From positions 1 through 26,740 of the forward strand of contig JAGFNK010000668.1 in assembly GCA_025769875.1 (NCBI GenBank): a DNA stretch of 26,740 nucleotides, written 5' to 3'. This DNA comes from Russula earlei. Taxonomy: Eukaryota > Basidiomycota > Agaricomycetes > Russulales > Russulaceae. Of this stretch, positions 9,117 to 16,227 are shown piece after piece. The translations under genes and the position numbers were made by a program. How positions within the stretch are numbered: the stretch's first letter is position 1; every line of letters begins with the position of its first letter. The notes under the pieces were generated by a model. That model had not been told where the DNA came from. It saw only the letters and a list, made by a program, of their open reading frames with translations, and ran no database searches.

Positions 9117-10787
9117 TCAAGCATCCGAAAAATCCTCCTCTTTGTCCTCATTATCTCCCATCAGGGCTTTGATGAAAGCCTCTCTCTCCACTACAGAAAG
9201 TGCCTTTTTTGCCGCCTTCGCAAGTTTATCGGTGGTGCTTTCTTCGATTATCTCCACAGTGGAAGATTCAGATGTGATGTTGGTCGTATCAGCGGTTTGT
9301 ACTCGAGTCGCTTCGCGTTTCGGTTTTGTGGGACAGTCACGGGCTAGGTGTCCTTGGAGGGAGCAGTGAAAACATCTCCCTTCTTCTCGGTGTTTTTGCT
9401 TTTCGGCCTCGGTAATCGCTTTGCGAGCGGCGCCTGCGCTGGTATCCATCGCATTTGGATCACGTGGTGGGAGGCGTGCGCGTGGTGTGGTGGCGTTGTT
9501 GGTGTTATTGCCGCGCATGCCCCAATTCGAGAGACGGGCCCAAGGACGATTGTTGTTCGAGTTGGTGTTTCTATTGTGGGTGTTAGCATGGTCGGTTAGG
9601 ACCGCTCGTCGGCACATCCAAACGCGGTGTTGCTTCTGTGCTGCGCTGATCCAGTCGTTGAAGGAGGTCGGGTCTTCAAAGTTGATGCAGGCTTCAACTA
9701 ATGGTTTGGGGAGGCCGCATGCGAACAAACGCATGACGGTTGGGTCGTTCGTGAAGAGTCCTGCGCGTTTCGCGAGGACTTGGAAGGCTGAAATATAGCC
9801 ATCCAAATTATTGTCTTTCATTTTCAATTCTCGGAGTTGATCTTGCGCGCGTTCGCGTTCCGTGTAGTCGACGAATGCGTGTTTGAATTTCTGTTGCATG
9901 GCTTGCCAGGGATTAAGGCCAAAGGGGAGTTCTTCAGGATCGTCAATGATTTCTTGCAGCCATTCATCCATAGTTTCGACCCATCCTTCGACGTCCGGTC
10001 CTTCGAGGAGTGACAGGAAGTACGCGCATTTCTTGATAGGGTCGCGCGCGATTTTACTGTCGTGGTTTAAGGTCATAAACCTGTGAAAAGCGGTCAGGAA
10101 AATGTGGGTGCGGGCTCTGTTGCCGTTAAAGGCTTTCGGAGGAATGCCTTCAAGTTTTCCATTGTCGGAGGGGCGTACGTCACAGCCATAATTGGCGTTC
10201 GTGTCGTAGTCGTCGGGGTCGGGGCTTGGGGGTCGTCTTCCGCGTCCTCCAAAGCCTTGGAATTGGCTGGGTCGGGGAAGGGCTCGTGTCATACCAGACG
10301 ACACGAGTTGCTCGGGGATGGGTGCGTCCAGTTCGTCTTCGGCGGCGTAGACTTGAGTTGTCGTGGGGGGTTCTTGTTCCATCGTTTCTGCGAGTGCTGG
10401 GGTTGGAGCTCGAGAGTATGGTACTGGTGTTCCTGAGGCAACCAGTGCTTCCATGTCTAGTCCTGGAAGAGGATCAAATGTCAGTTCGAAGATCGGGCGT
10501 GCGACACGCACGGCCGCGAAGTAGTCTTCACGCCGTTCGATCTCGAACCACACTCCATAGAGTGTTGCGAGGGCTACCTTTGCTTGTTTATAGGGTGCAA
10601 AGAACCCAGTCCAGGGAGTGGAGTCTGTCCCGAGTTGTAGGAATAGAGTGTTCTTTCTGAATTGTTCTGGAACTAGGGCAATGTCGGCATCCAGGGGTAT
10701 CCTGAATGGAAGTCTGAGTTTTGCCAATCCTTGTTCAGTGGGCTTTCCTTGGCCTTTGTATCTCCAGTGTCTGGCCATTGAGGTCAT
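9117..10787 (-). CDS. gag: Chromovirus Gag polyprotein
   Basis: The protein is 556 residues and intact; it is the structural protein that forms the virus-like particle and packages element RNA. The ATG at 10787 is the first in frame after the primer site. The N-terminal 200 residues include a Pro/Ala-rich acidic stretch. The capsid-like retrotransposon gag domain spans about residues 215-390 (FNGNRARTHIFLTAFHRFM, YFLSLLEGPDVEGW, RERAQDQLRELK). A basic, Asn/Arg-rich region and one CCHC knuckle CFHCSLQGHLARDC (residues 472-485) follow, then an acidic C-terminus. The TGA stop at 9117-9119 lies 5 bases before the first pol ATG. Gag is the only ORF of the element without a frameshift. Confidence 0.93.
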   Translation of the reverse strand: MTSMARHWRYKGQGKPTEQGLAKLRLPFRIPLDADIALVPEQFRKNTLFLQLGTDSTPWTGFFAPYKQAKVALATLYGVWFEIERREDYFAAVRVARPIFELTFDPLPGLDMEALVASGTPVPYSRAPTPALAETMEQEPPTTTQVYAAEDELDAPIPEQLVSSGMTRALPRPSQFQGFGGRGRRPPSPDPDDYDTNANYGCDVRPSDNGKLEGIPPKAFNGNRARTHIFLTAFHRFMTLNHDSKIARDPIKKCAYFLSLLEGPDVEGWVETMDEWLQEIIDDPEELPFGLNPWQAMQQKFKHAFVDYTERERAQDQLRELKMKDNNLDGYISAFQVLAKRAGLFTNDPTVMRLFACGLPKPLVEACINFEDPTSFNDWISAAQKQHRVWMCRRAVLTDHANTHNRNTNSNNNRPWARLSNWGMRGNNTNNATTPRARLPPRDPNAMDTSAGAARKAITEAEKQKHREEGRCFHCSLQGHLARDCPTKPKREATRVQTADTTNITSESSTVEIIEESTTDKLAKAAKKALSVVEREAFIKALMGDNEDKEEDFSDA

Positions 10788-10850
10788 GTTGAAAGAAATC
10801 GATATATTCTTTGTGTGGGCATGTGGTTCGGGGTCAAGGGTTTGAGTGGG

Positions 10851-10861
10851 AAGCTTGTTCT
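10851..10861 (-). promoter_or_regulatory. Primer binding site, self-priming type
   Basis: On the minus strand the bases after the 5' LTR read TT then AGAACAAGCTT. These 11 bases are the exact reverse complement of AAGCTTGTTCT inside the LTR (minus strand from 11138), 34 bases downstream of the TATA-type box, that is, where transcription should start. No match to a tRNA 3' end is evident. In Tf1 of fission yeast the first 11 bases of the RNA pair with the primer site in just this way. Confidence 0.75.
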
Positions 10862-11125
10862 AATGTCACCGACTGGGGGTGGTGTCGCTGACAAATTGGT
10901 TCACGCGCGAGACGAACGCGGCGAGTCGAGCGAGACACTAAGTCTTCGCGAGTTTTGGGGATCTCGGAGACGATATTGCCGAGGCAAATATGTTCCGCGG
11001 AGAGGGGAGACTGCAAATAAGTCTTCGCGTTGAGAAGGCTTATGAGCAGGAGAAGTTTCAGATGAAGTGCTTGATGTCTTGCAAGCCTACAAGTCCTGAA
11101 GTTCGAAATCCAGTGATATTTCACA

Positions 11126-11152
11126 GGAGAACAAGCTTAGAGCTTGTTCTCC
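11126..11152 (-). promoter_or_regulatory. Perfect 12-bp hairpin at the predicted RNA start
   Basis: GGAGAACAAGCT and AGCTTGTTCTCC are exact inverted copies separated by three bases; the structure occurs identically in the other LTR (4257-4283). The downstream arm supplies the 11 bases complementary to the primer binding site. The structure could position the RNA 5' end for self-priming, or mark the transcription start. Confidence 0.75.
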
Positions 11153-11164
11153 TCTACAGACAGG

Positions 11165-11172
11165 TTTATATA
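11165..11172 (-). promoter_or_regulatory. TATA-type box of the chromovirus LTR
   Basis: The minus strand reads TATATAAA, placed 34 bases before the first base of the sequence complementary to the primer site. It is the only good TATA box seen in the LTR and is unchanged in both copies. Confidence 0.65.
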
Positions 11173-11356
11173 GACAGTGTATCCTATATCAAATAGTAGA
11201 CACAAGGTAACGGTGAGGCAATCGGGACTAGGACATGCTGGAAGGTGCTGGTACATGCGAGGCTAAACGAGTCATCAAACGCGCGGGAATCGTGAGGTCT
11301 GTCCGGGTAGGCTTGTCCGGTTGCCGGTCCGGTCCGAAGAGCCAGTTCTTGTGACA

Positions 11357-11361
11357 GCTGA
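11357..11361. repeat. Chromovirus target site duplication, right copy
   Basis: GCTGA follows the right LTR directly and matches 3990-3994; the Harbinger transposase reading frame resumes here. Confidence 0.95.
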
Positions 11362-12171
11362 TGAGCATGACATGGTGAGGAACTGCAAAGGAGTAATCAC
11401 ACAGAACTGCCTTGTGGCATGTTCTTTCGACCTCTGCTTCACCTATCTCCTGCCTGGTTGGGAGGGTTCCACTGCTGATGCAACACTCTTCCTTGACGCA
11501 CAACTTTCTGATTTTTTTATACCAAGCAGAAAGTATTATCTTGGCGATGGAGGCTTTGCCTCATCAGATGTACTTCTCACCCCTTATTGAGGTGTGCAGT
11601 ACCATCTCACCAAATGGGGTCACACTAACACAAGGTAATGGTTCTCATCTCCTGAGTTTTCTCACTGACATTTGTCCCAGGCCACGCACACATGAGGAGT
11701 TGTTCAATCTGCGTCATGCTCAAGCTCACAATGTCGTAGAACGCATCTTTGGAATCCTCAAGCAACAGTATCAATTACTTGATCGTCCCCTTAACTATAA
11801 CATGTCAATTCAGGTGCGCATCACAGCTGCACTTGCAGCACTGCACAACTTTATTTGTGAGTATGATCCTAGGGAGATTTCTGCCTTCAATGATGTGGCT
11901 GAGCTCCACACAGGCTCTCAAGATGAGGAGGAGGCTGGTTAACTTGCTGAAGGCCCAGTGACACAGCATGAGAGGGAGCGAGCAAATCACAGGCGAGACA
12001 GAATTGCTGGTGACATGTGGGAGCAATATGTGAGAATGAGAATTCGAAGGGCACATGTTGACTAGCATAGAATTTCATGTATGTACAAACTATGCCCTCC
12101 ACATTGCCATCTGGCCAACACAATGTAGAAATATTTTTTTTACAAATCATGTGTTACCTCATGCAAATATG

Positions 12172-12382
12172 CACACATGTGAATATGCAATCACAACAAG
12201 CAAATTTGCAAATCTGGTGGGAAAGAGGTCATAATCATAATTAAAGAAATTATAATTAAAGAAACTTGTATTAGTTAATCCAGTTATCATTCATCACACC
12301 TGTGACTCCTGTCACCCCTGGAAAATACCAAAATCCAAGTTTAAGTTTGAGATTCAAGAATTCTCGGTTGGTAAATGGGGCC
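12172..12382 (-). repeat. Harbinger right terminal inverted repeat (211 bp)
   Basis: The sequence is the inverted partner of 114-324. Its outer end reads GGTAAATGGGGCC and is followed by the TAA duplication at 12383-12385. Confidence 0.88.
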
Positions 12383-12385
12383 TAA

Positions 12386-13130
12386 ACTACCAGAATAAAA
12401 CACTTTCCCAAAAAAAAAGATACATGCTAACGGGATGGAAAGCATAAGGCACTCATTAATCCTGGTCAGATGCGACGTAAAATACCATGCCTTCCCAATG
12501 GTGGACAGCCACAGGGTGACCAGAAGTTGTTGTGTGGCGACAATCGCTTGATAAAAGTTGGAACTGATTCAATTCGATACCTGCCGTGGAACTCGTTAGT
12601 TACATCGCCAAATCGCACACTCAAGCAATGAAAGACCAAAGAGGACCGTTTTGGTGGCGGGTGCCATGTCTCGGCCTAACAATTATTGGTAAGCCGAGTG
12701 TCAAGACACGTACTGCTGATCCGTGTGGACTCAGGAGCAGGTGGGCAAGGGTCGGAACAGATGGTACGCGGCGTAGGCGGCGTTGAACAAGAGGACAAGC
12801 CAAATGACTAAGATATACCAGATGGGGACTGGTACGTGTAACTGGAGGCAGAGGCGAAGGTTAGAAGCCAGTGCAGCGAGGGGCTTTAAACAAGGCGGTC
12901 GTAGAAGAGTACCTTGGGGACGAGAGGAGTCTTTAAACTGAGCGATCGCAGGGGAGTACCCAGGAAGAGGAGAGTATCACAAATGGACAGTCTGACGACT
13001 GCCATGTTTCATTGGGGCTTATATACAGTGTACAGGGTCGATTACAAAGACCTGGGACTATTCTAGACTCTTTGGTACCATCCAATAGGACTACAGAGGC
13101 ATAAACTTGCTTGTGTCAAGTTTCAGGCTT
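12386..13130. other. Non-coding stretch right of Harbinger
   Basis: No gene is recognisable. A TATA-like box (CTTATATACAGTG, about 13018-13030; also TATATAAG on the other strand) and the general texture resemble a decayed LTR, but no paired ends or target duplication were found. Confidence 0.4.
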
Positions 13131-13262
13131 ACTGAGCGCATTACTGATCATTGTGGAGCGATGACATCATTATGATGTCACTGTGGAGCGCTTAGTGAGC
13201 CTATGAGGTCACTGTGGAGTCGCTCAGTCAGCTATGATGTCATTGGAGCCTGGATGACATCA
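13131..13262. repeat. Four imperfect copies of a TGATGTCACTGTGGAGCG unit
   Basis: Copies with irregular spacing (about 25 to 50 bases) read GATCATTGTGGAGCG, TATGATGTCACTGTGGAGCG, TATGAGGTCACTGTGGAGTCG and TATGATGTCATTGGAGCC. They carry TGACGTCA-like cores and could be promoter elements of a decayed LTR or a degenerate tandem repeat. Confidence 0.55.
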
Positions 13263-13348
13263 GATGATTTATGCAACAGTTTCTAAGAGTTTGTGCCGCT
13301 GTTTCGGGTCCTTGGTGGCTGGGTGGCCATGTGGCTGCCACGCAATGA

Positions 13349-13612
13349 TTACCCGATTAGGAAACGGGTGCCTGGTCGTGTTATAGTGCCTTTGCAATAG
13401 CGATATCTTGCACTGCAGGGGGAATAGCCCAGAAAACGGAAGGGAGTTGGTAATGCAAAATGAGAGAGATCTTTCTTGAGTGAAATAGGACCATCTACGG
13501 TCAGGGCCTGGCCTTGGTTCGTAACACCGAGCGTCACTTGGTCTCCTATCGTACAAGCCTGACTTGCATACAAGGCCCTTATGTCATGTTTTTTGGAGTC
13601 CTTTTTCTTCAA
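13349..13612 (-). CDS. Unidentified 87-residue reading frame
   Basis: The frame starts with a lysine-rich MKKKDSKKHDIRALYASQA, then IGDQVTLGVTNQGQALTV, and ends ...RPGTRFLIG. I do not recognise it. The frame is open a little further upstream, so it may be an exon fragment. It lies just past the 3' end of the alternative oxidase pseudogene on the same strand. It may equally be chance. Confidence 0.2.
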   Translation of the reverse strand: MKKKDSKKHDIRALYASQACTIGDQVTLGVTNQGQALTVDGPISLKKDLSHFALPTPFRFLGYSPCSARYRYCKGTITRPGTRFLIG

Positions 13613-13689
13613 GACTGTTGGCGCATTGTCAGCCTCACCCCTATGTTCCGATGGCTGTGAGGTCGTGCAAGAAAATATCCTGTAGCACA

Positions 13690-15310
13690 GGTAACACTTC
13701 TGTCACTGCCCTCGACATGCATGTTGGACTCGCAAATGGCAAATGGTTAACATCATGAGGCTGAAGGATTGCCAAGGCTGTGATTGACAAAACAGTGTGC
13801 CGTTTCATCGGAGCGCATGGCATAAAGAACATCTTTTATCGTCGTGTTCTTTGAGAGATGCCAGTAGTCCTTGGTGATGGCTGGCACTGCCAAGTTCTCC
13901 CTGTTCACACAAGTGCAAGCGCAAGTTAGTACCAGAGTAATCACACCTGACCACCGTTTCACGTACCACTTCAGGAGACGCCCCTGCTCAAGCTCCCCAA
14001 TCGCACACATAAATATCACCACCGCCTCCTCTTTGAGGTAGCCAACAAAATGGTGGCAGGTTCATGGAGACAATATATGACAGGACTCATGAGAAAGTGG
14101 GCATGAGAACTTGAGATTATAAAAGCAGCAGTGAAAGACGTACAAAATATGCTGTAGAAAATGCCTTGGGTGGTGAGAACAAGCGCGTGGAGAGGAATAC
14201 GTGGATTTTGTGTTGAAGCAGATGGGCGCAGGTTATGATAAGAGCGATAAGATCCTTAAGATCTATCAAAAGATATTTCAGTTTGTGTAAGACAAAACTG
14301 TAAATCAGTAATACCTATCAAAAGATATCTACAATGCATGATTAGATGCAATAGATAAGATAGGAAACAGTAAGTACTCACTTCAGTTTGTGTAAGACAA
14401 AACTGAAGCAATCTAGCTAATTGAGTGCCTCTTAAATACACAAAAGTGTCTCTAAGCAAAGTAATCATAACTACCAACTTGCATCATAAAGGATCAGTCG
14501 TTAGTAGCTACCAATTGTCATCAATTAACTTATCATTGTAACATACACAGGCTGCAGCATCTGAGCTGAGCCAGTCTGGGCTGATCCAACACATGAGCAA
14601 CACACATGAGCCAGGAGCGTCCAGTCCATGGGAGCCAACACATTAACACAACTGGGCTGTGATTACATCAGACTGCCCAAAGCAGTGGTAATCTCAACAT
14701 TTTGCAAGGTCAGGAGGGTCCTGCAAAGGCTTCGTGTCAACACTGGGGGTAAATGGGGGCAGAAAAAGTTGGCCATGAACATCAGATGCATGCACTCGTT
14801 CTCGGCCTCCTCGAGAAGAGTGTGAATCCAGTCTGAATTGCGACGCTGACCGAAGTGTTTCACATTGAGAATGCGAAAGGACTAAGAATAAAATAAAGGG
14901 TCAGCAGGAACGGGACACAGCATGAGATGGAGACTCCTGAGATGGCGAAGCGTGGCACCAACCATGCCAGGGACGCCCGCGATGGACTCAAGGAATAAGA
15001 TTCGCTAAAATGGATGATTGGGCGACGACAATGTGGAAAGAAGGATTTAAAAAAAAGCGTACGGTCAACCACTGCTTCTCCTCCAACGCGTACTTTCCTT
15101 CCCGAAGCTCCTAGAGGGACATGTTCGACCCGGCCGGAATCGTCTTGTGTTTATACCTAAGACGACGTCAAATCCCCACCCCAACGTGGTAATGAGTAAA
15201 CAGGGGCACATAGACGTGTCTCGCATTCTGCTTACCGGCACAGTTTGACCAACCAATACGCAAACTTGTCAGCGAATGTCTGTGGAGAGAGTCCTGTGTA
15301 GGACCTAGTG
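13690..15310 (-). pseudogene. aox: Alternative oxidase (AOX) pseudogene, split by a solo LTR
   Basis: The functional protein is the inner-mitochondrial-membrane di-iron ubiquinol oxidase that bypasses complexes III and IV. Pieces appear in order on the minus strand: QTFADKFAYWLVKLCR (about 15290-15240); WGFDVV and, one base shifted, KHKTIPAG with KYALEEKQWLT (15190-15070); LFLESIAGVPGMVGATLRHL (15006-14930); WIHTLLEEAENECMHLM (14851-14770); LVLTTQGIFYSIF (about 14190-14155); HHFVGYLKEEAVVIF (about 14058); then KDYWHLSKNTTIKDVLYAMR and SDETAHCFVNHSLGN (to about 13780). The Glu and His iron ligands (EENE-xMH type motif, KEEAV, ETAH) survive. Damage includes an in-frame TAG after AGSNMSL, one-base shifts after GFDVVLG and after NHSLGN, lost splice sites and Arg to Cys changes in ENECMH and AHCFVNH. 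The copia solo LTR lies between the two halves. The N-terminus and transit peptide were not located. Confidence 0.9.
14211..14591 (-). mobile_element. Copia-type solo LTR inside the AOX pseudogene
   Basis: The element reads on the minus strand from TGTTGGATCAGCCC to ...CTTCAACA. It is related to the LTR at 22460-22819: both carry TCAGCT-AG-TGCTGCA near the start, two CAGTTT...AAACTG hairpins about 108 bases apart (here 14381-14408 and 14279-14300), TTAGAT/ATAGATCTT near the end and a terminal TTCAACA. No matching target duplication was found (flanks TTTTG and CATGA), so the copy is old or one border is a few bases off. Confidence 0.8.
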
Positions 15311-15527
15311 GAAACGAGTGCGCCTTACATGGTGCTCGATGTCGGGATACACTTGCCTGCGTACATTTGTTCGTTCTGAGTTAGCTTCATTTAGTGCAGC
15401 CTCACACCCACTGTTCACCCACACAATTAACCTCACAATTCACCAAAAATGCCACTTTCAAGACCCTTCCTGCAGAAGGTTGTGCTTGTTGTTGCAGTGG
15501 GTTGTTCTGTCCTTCAGCAGCCAAGTC

Positions 15528-15684
15528 AGGACTGGTTCACCTATCAGATGACAAGACTGTCACTCAAAATTTCCCGAGAGAGGGCCCAGTACGATGGGTA
15601 CAGGTACTGTGCCCATCATACTGGGCCCTCTCTTGAGAAAATGTGAATGACAGTCTTGTCAGATCTGACAAGGTGGGACCAGGT
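15528..15684. repeat. Long near-perfect palindrome
   Basis: The left arm (CAGAT, GACAAGACTGTCA, CGAGAGAGGGCCCAGTA, GATGGG, ACAG in order) returns as an inverted copy after a loop of only a few bases near 15603. About 59 bases per arm pair well at 15544-15668, and weaker pairing (CTGGT..CACCT) extends to the borders given. Some mismatches are transitions such as CCGAGAG/TCAAGAG. The plus strand contains short open frames, but these are a by-product. It may be a foldback element or the source of a hairpin RNA. Confidence 0.8.
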
Positions 15685-16227
15685 TTGATTACGTCATGTC
15701 GTTTGTAGCCATTCTTATGAAGCCTTCTGTTTTGTCGTCTCCGAAGCTCTCACCACGAAGCGGAATCGAAGGTGCCCAAGCATAAAGAGCATTGGTCTGA
15801 TGTATCTTTGCTACAAAGCGGGCGTGCGTGAAACTAACGCAGGCTTAACCCCGCCCTCATGGTCGGAAATCGTCTTTCGAGGGTCGCTCATCTCAGCTTT
15901 TGGTCGCCTGGCTTCGGATGAATCGTAGATCTACTGTCGTGAGCTGCTTTCAAGTCTGGATCTTCTAGTTGGAGTGCAAGGCGCCCGGCAATATCTTGCA
16001 AAGCCCTTGTTTGTGAATGTATGGCCCGGAGGAGCTGATCATTGAGGACCGCCCACTCATGTCTGTCTTCTTTACATGTTCCTCTAGCCTCTGGATGACG
16101 ATGTTCATCTTGTCCAGCCCCTCTTAAGACTCAAAATCCCAAGATTCTCACCCTGATTTGCAATTTCCCTCTGCCCTTCCCCCACAAGCTCCCTGCCCCA
16201 CTGCCACCCTTAGTGTATTTTTGACCT
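15685..16227. other. Intergenic region upstream of the first dehydrogenase
   Basis: No gene is recognisable. A C/T-rich stretch at about 16143-16210 precedes the pseudogene start and resembles the pyrimidine tracts of fungal promoters. Confidence 0.4.

Larger units (their letters stand above)
3995..11356 (-). mobile_element. Complete Ty3/gypsy chromovirus (Tf1/sushi-like)
   Basis: The element is 7362 bp. Two 493-bp LTRs begin TGTCAC and end GTGACA, and the insertion is flanked by GCTGA. Read on the minus strand the order is 5' LTR, primer site, gag, protease, reverse transcriptase, RNase H, integrase, chromodomain, an extra zinc-knuckle ORF, polypurine tract, 3' LTR. Integrase downstream of RNase H plus a C-terminal chromodomain identify a chromovirus. 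The reverse transcriptase wording (WGYNNIRIKKGDEWKAAF, MFFGLTNSPATFQTMM) is that of the Tf1/sushi branch. Gag is intact; pol has three single-base frameshifts and the extra ORF one, so this copy should not be autonomous as read. The LTRs differ at 13 of 493 positions, all CpG transitions, so the insertion is recent. Confidence 0.95.
10864..11356 (-). repeat. Chromovirus 5' LTR (promoter copy)
   Basis: This is the upstream LTR in the element's own orientation. It matches 3995-4487 except for 13 CpG-type transitions; at six of them this copy has TpG or CpA where the other keeps CpG. It contains the TATA-type box, the predicted RNA start and the 27-base hairpin. Confidence 0.95.
3246..12065 (+). 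pseudogene. Harbinger DDE transposase, split by a retrotransposon
   Basis: The 5' part lies at 3246-3994 and the 3' part at 11362-12065; the chromovirus and one copy of GCTGA lie between. The DDE_4/Harbinger nuclease would cut and paste the element. Visible blocks are a helix-rich N-terminus (GIASS then HVLIEEQIAIFLYTAVTGLS), TVNGTHI at the first catalytic position, LPGWEGSTADA with the second Asp, YLGDGGF, and VVERIFGILKQQ with the acidic third residue. An intron at 11635-11680 is clear; one at 3813-3845 is only 33 bases and doubtful. The gene is dead: in-frame stops at 3648-3650 (TAG), 11588-11590 (TGA, where the family normally has Arg) and 11940-11942 (TAA), and Asn replaces the first catalytic Asp (codon 3960-3962). 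Family-like residues continue to the TAG at 12063-12065. Confidence 0.88.
114..12382 (+). mobile_element. PIF/Harbinger DNA transposon, nested host of two LTR insertions
   Basis: The element is bounded by long inverted ends whose outer bases are AGCCCCATTTACC on the left and, read inward from the right, GGCCCCATTTACC. A TAA target duplication lies on both sides (111-113, 12383-12385). Both features are typical of PIF/Harbinger. It carries the two genes expected of the superfamily, a Myb/SANT-like DNA-binding protein and a DDE transposase, both on the plus strand. Without the nested LTR retrotransposon and its 5-bp duplication the element is about 4.9 kb, including the 1.04-kb solo LTR in the first gene. 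Premature stops and a lost catalytic Asp in the transposase show it cannot move by itself. Confidence 0.9.

Noticed and set aside
9117..9147. Canonical -1 slippery heptamer at the gag/pol overlap
   Set aside because: The T run in GATTTTTCGG is not in the reading phase needed for an XXXYYYZ slip.
9348..10660. Several plus-strand open frames of 80 to 144 residues opposite gag
   Set aside because: They are antisense to an intact Gag with clear capsid and zinc-knuckle motifs and show no motifs of their own.
3990..11361. RIP (TpCpG- or CpA-restricted hypermutation) as cause of the LTR differences
   Set aside because: The base before the changed C is not restricted and changes are few and confined to CpG, so general CpG deamination fits better.
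15449..15646. Open frame of 65 residues on the plus strand with plausible-looking composition
   Set aside because: Its second half lies entirely within the palindrome 15528-15684, and no family similarity was recognised; it is best explained as a by-product of the inverted repeat.
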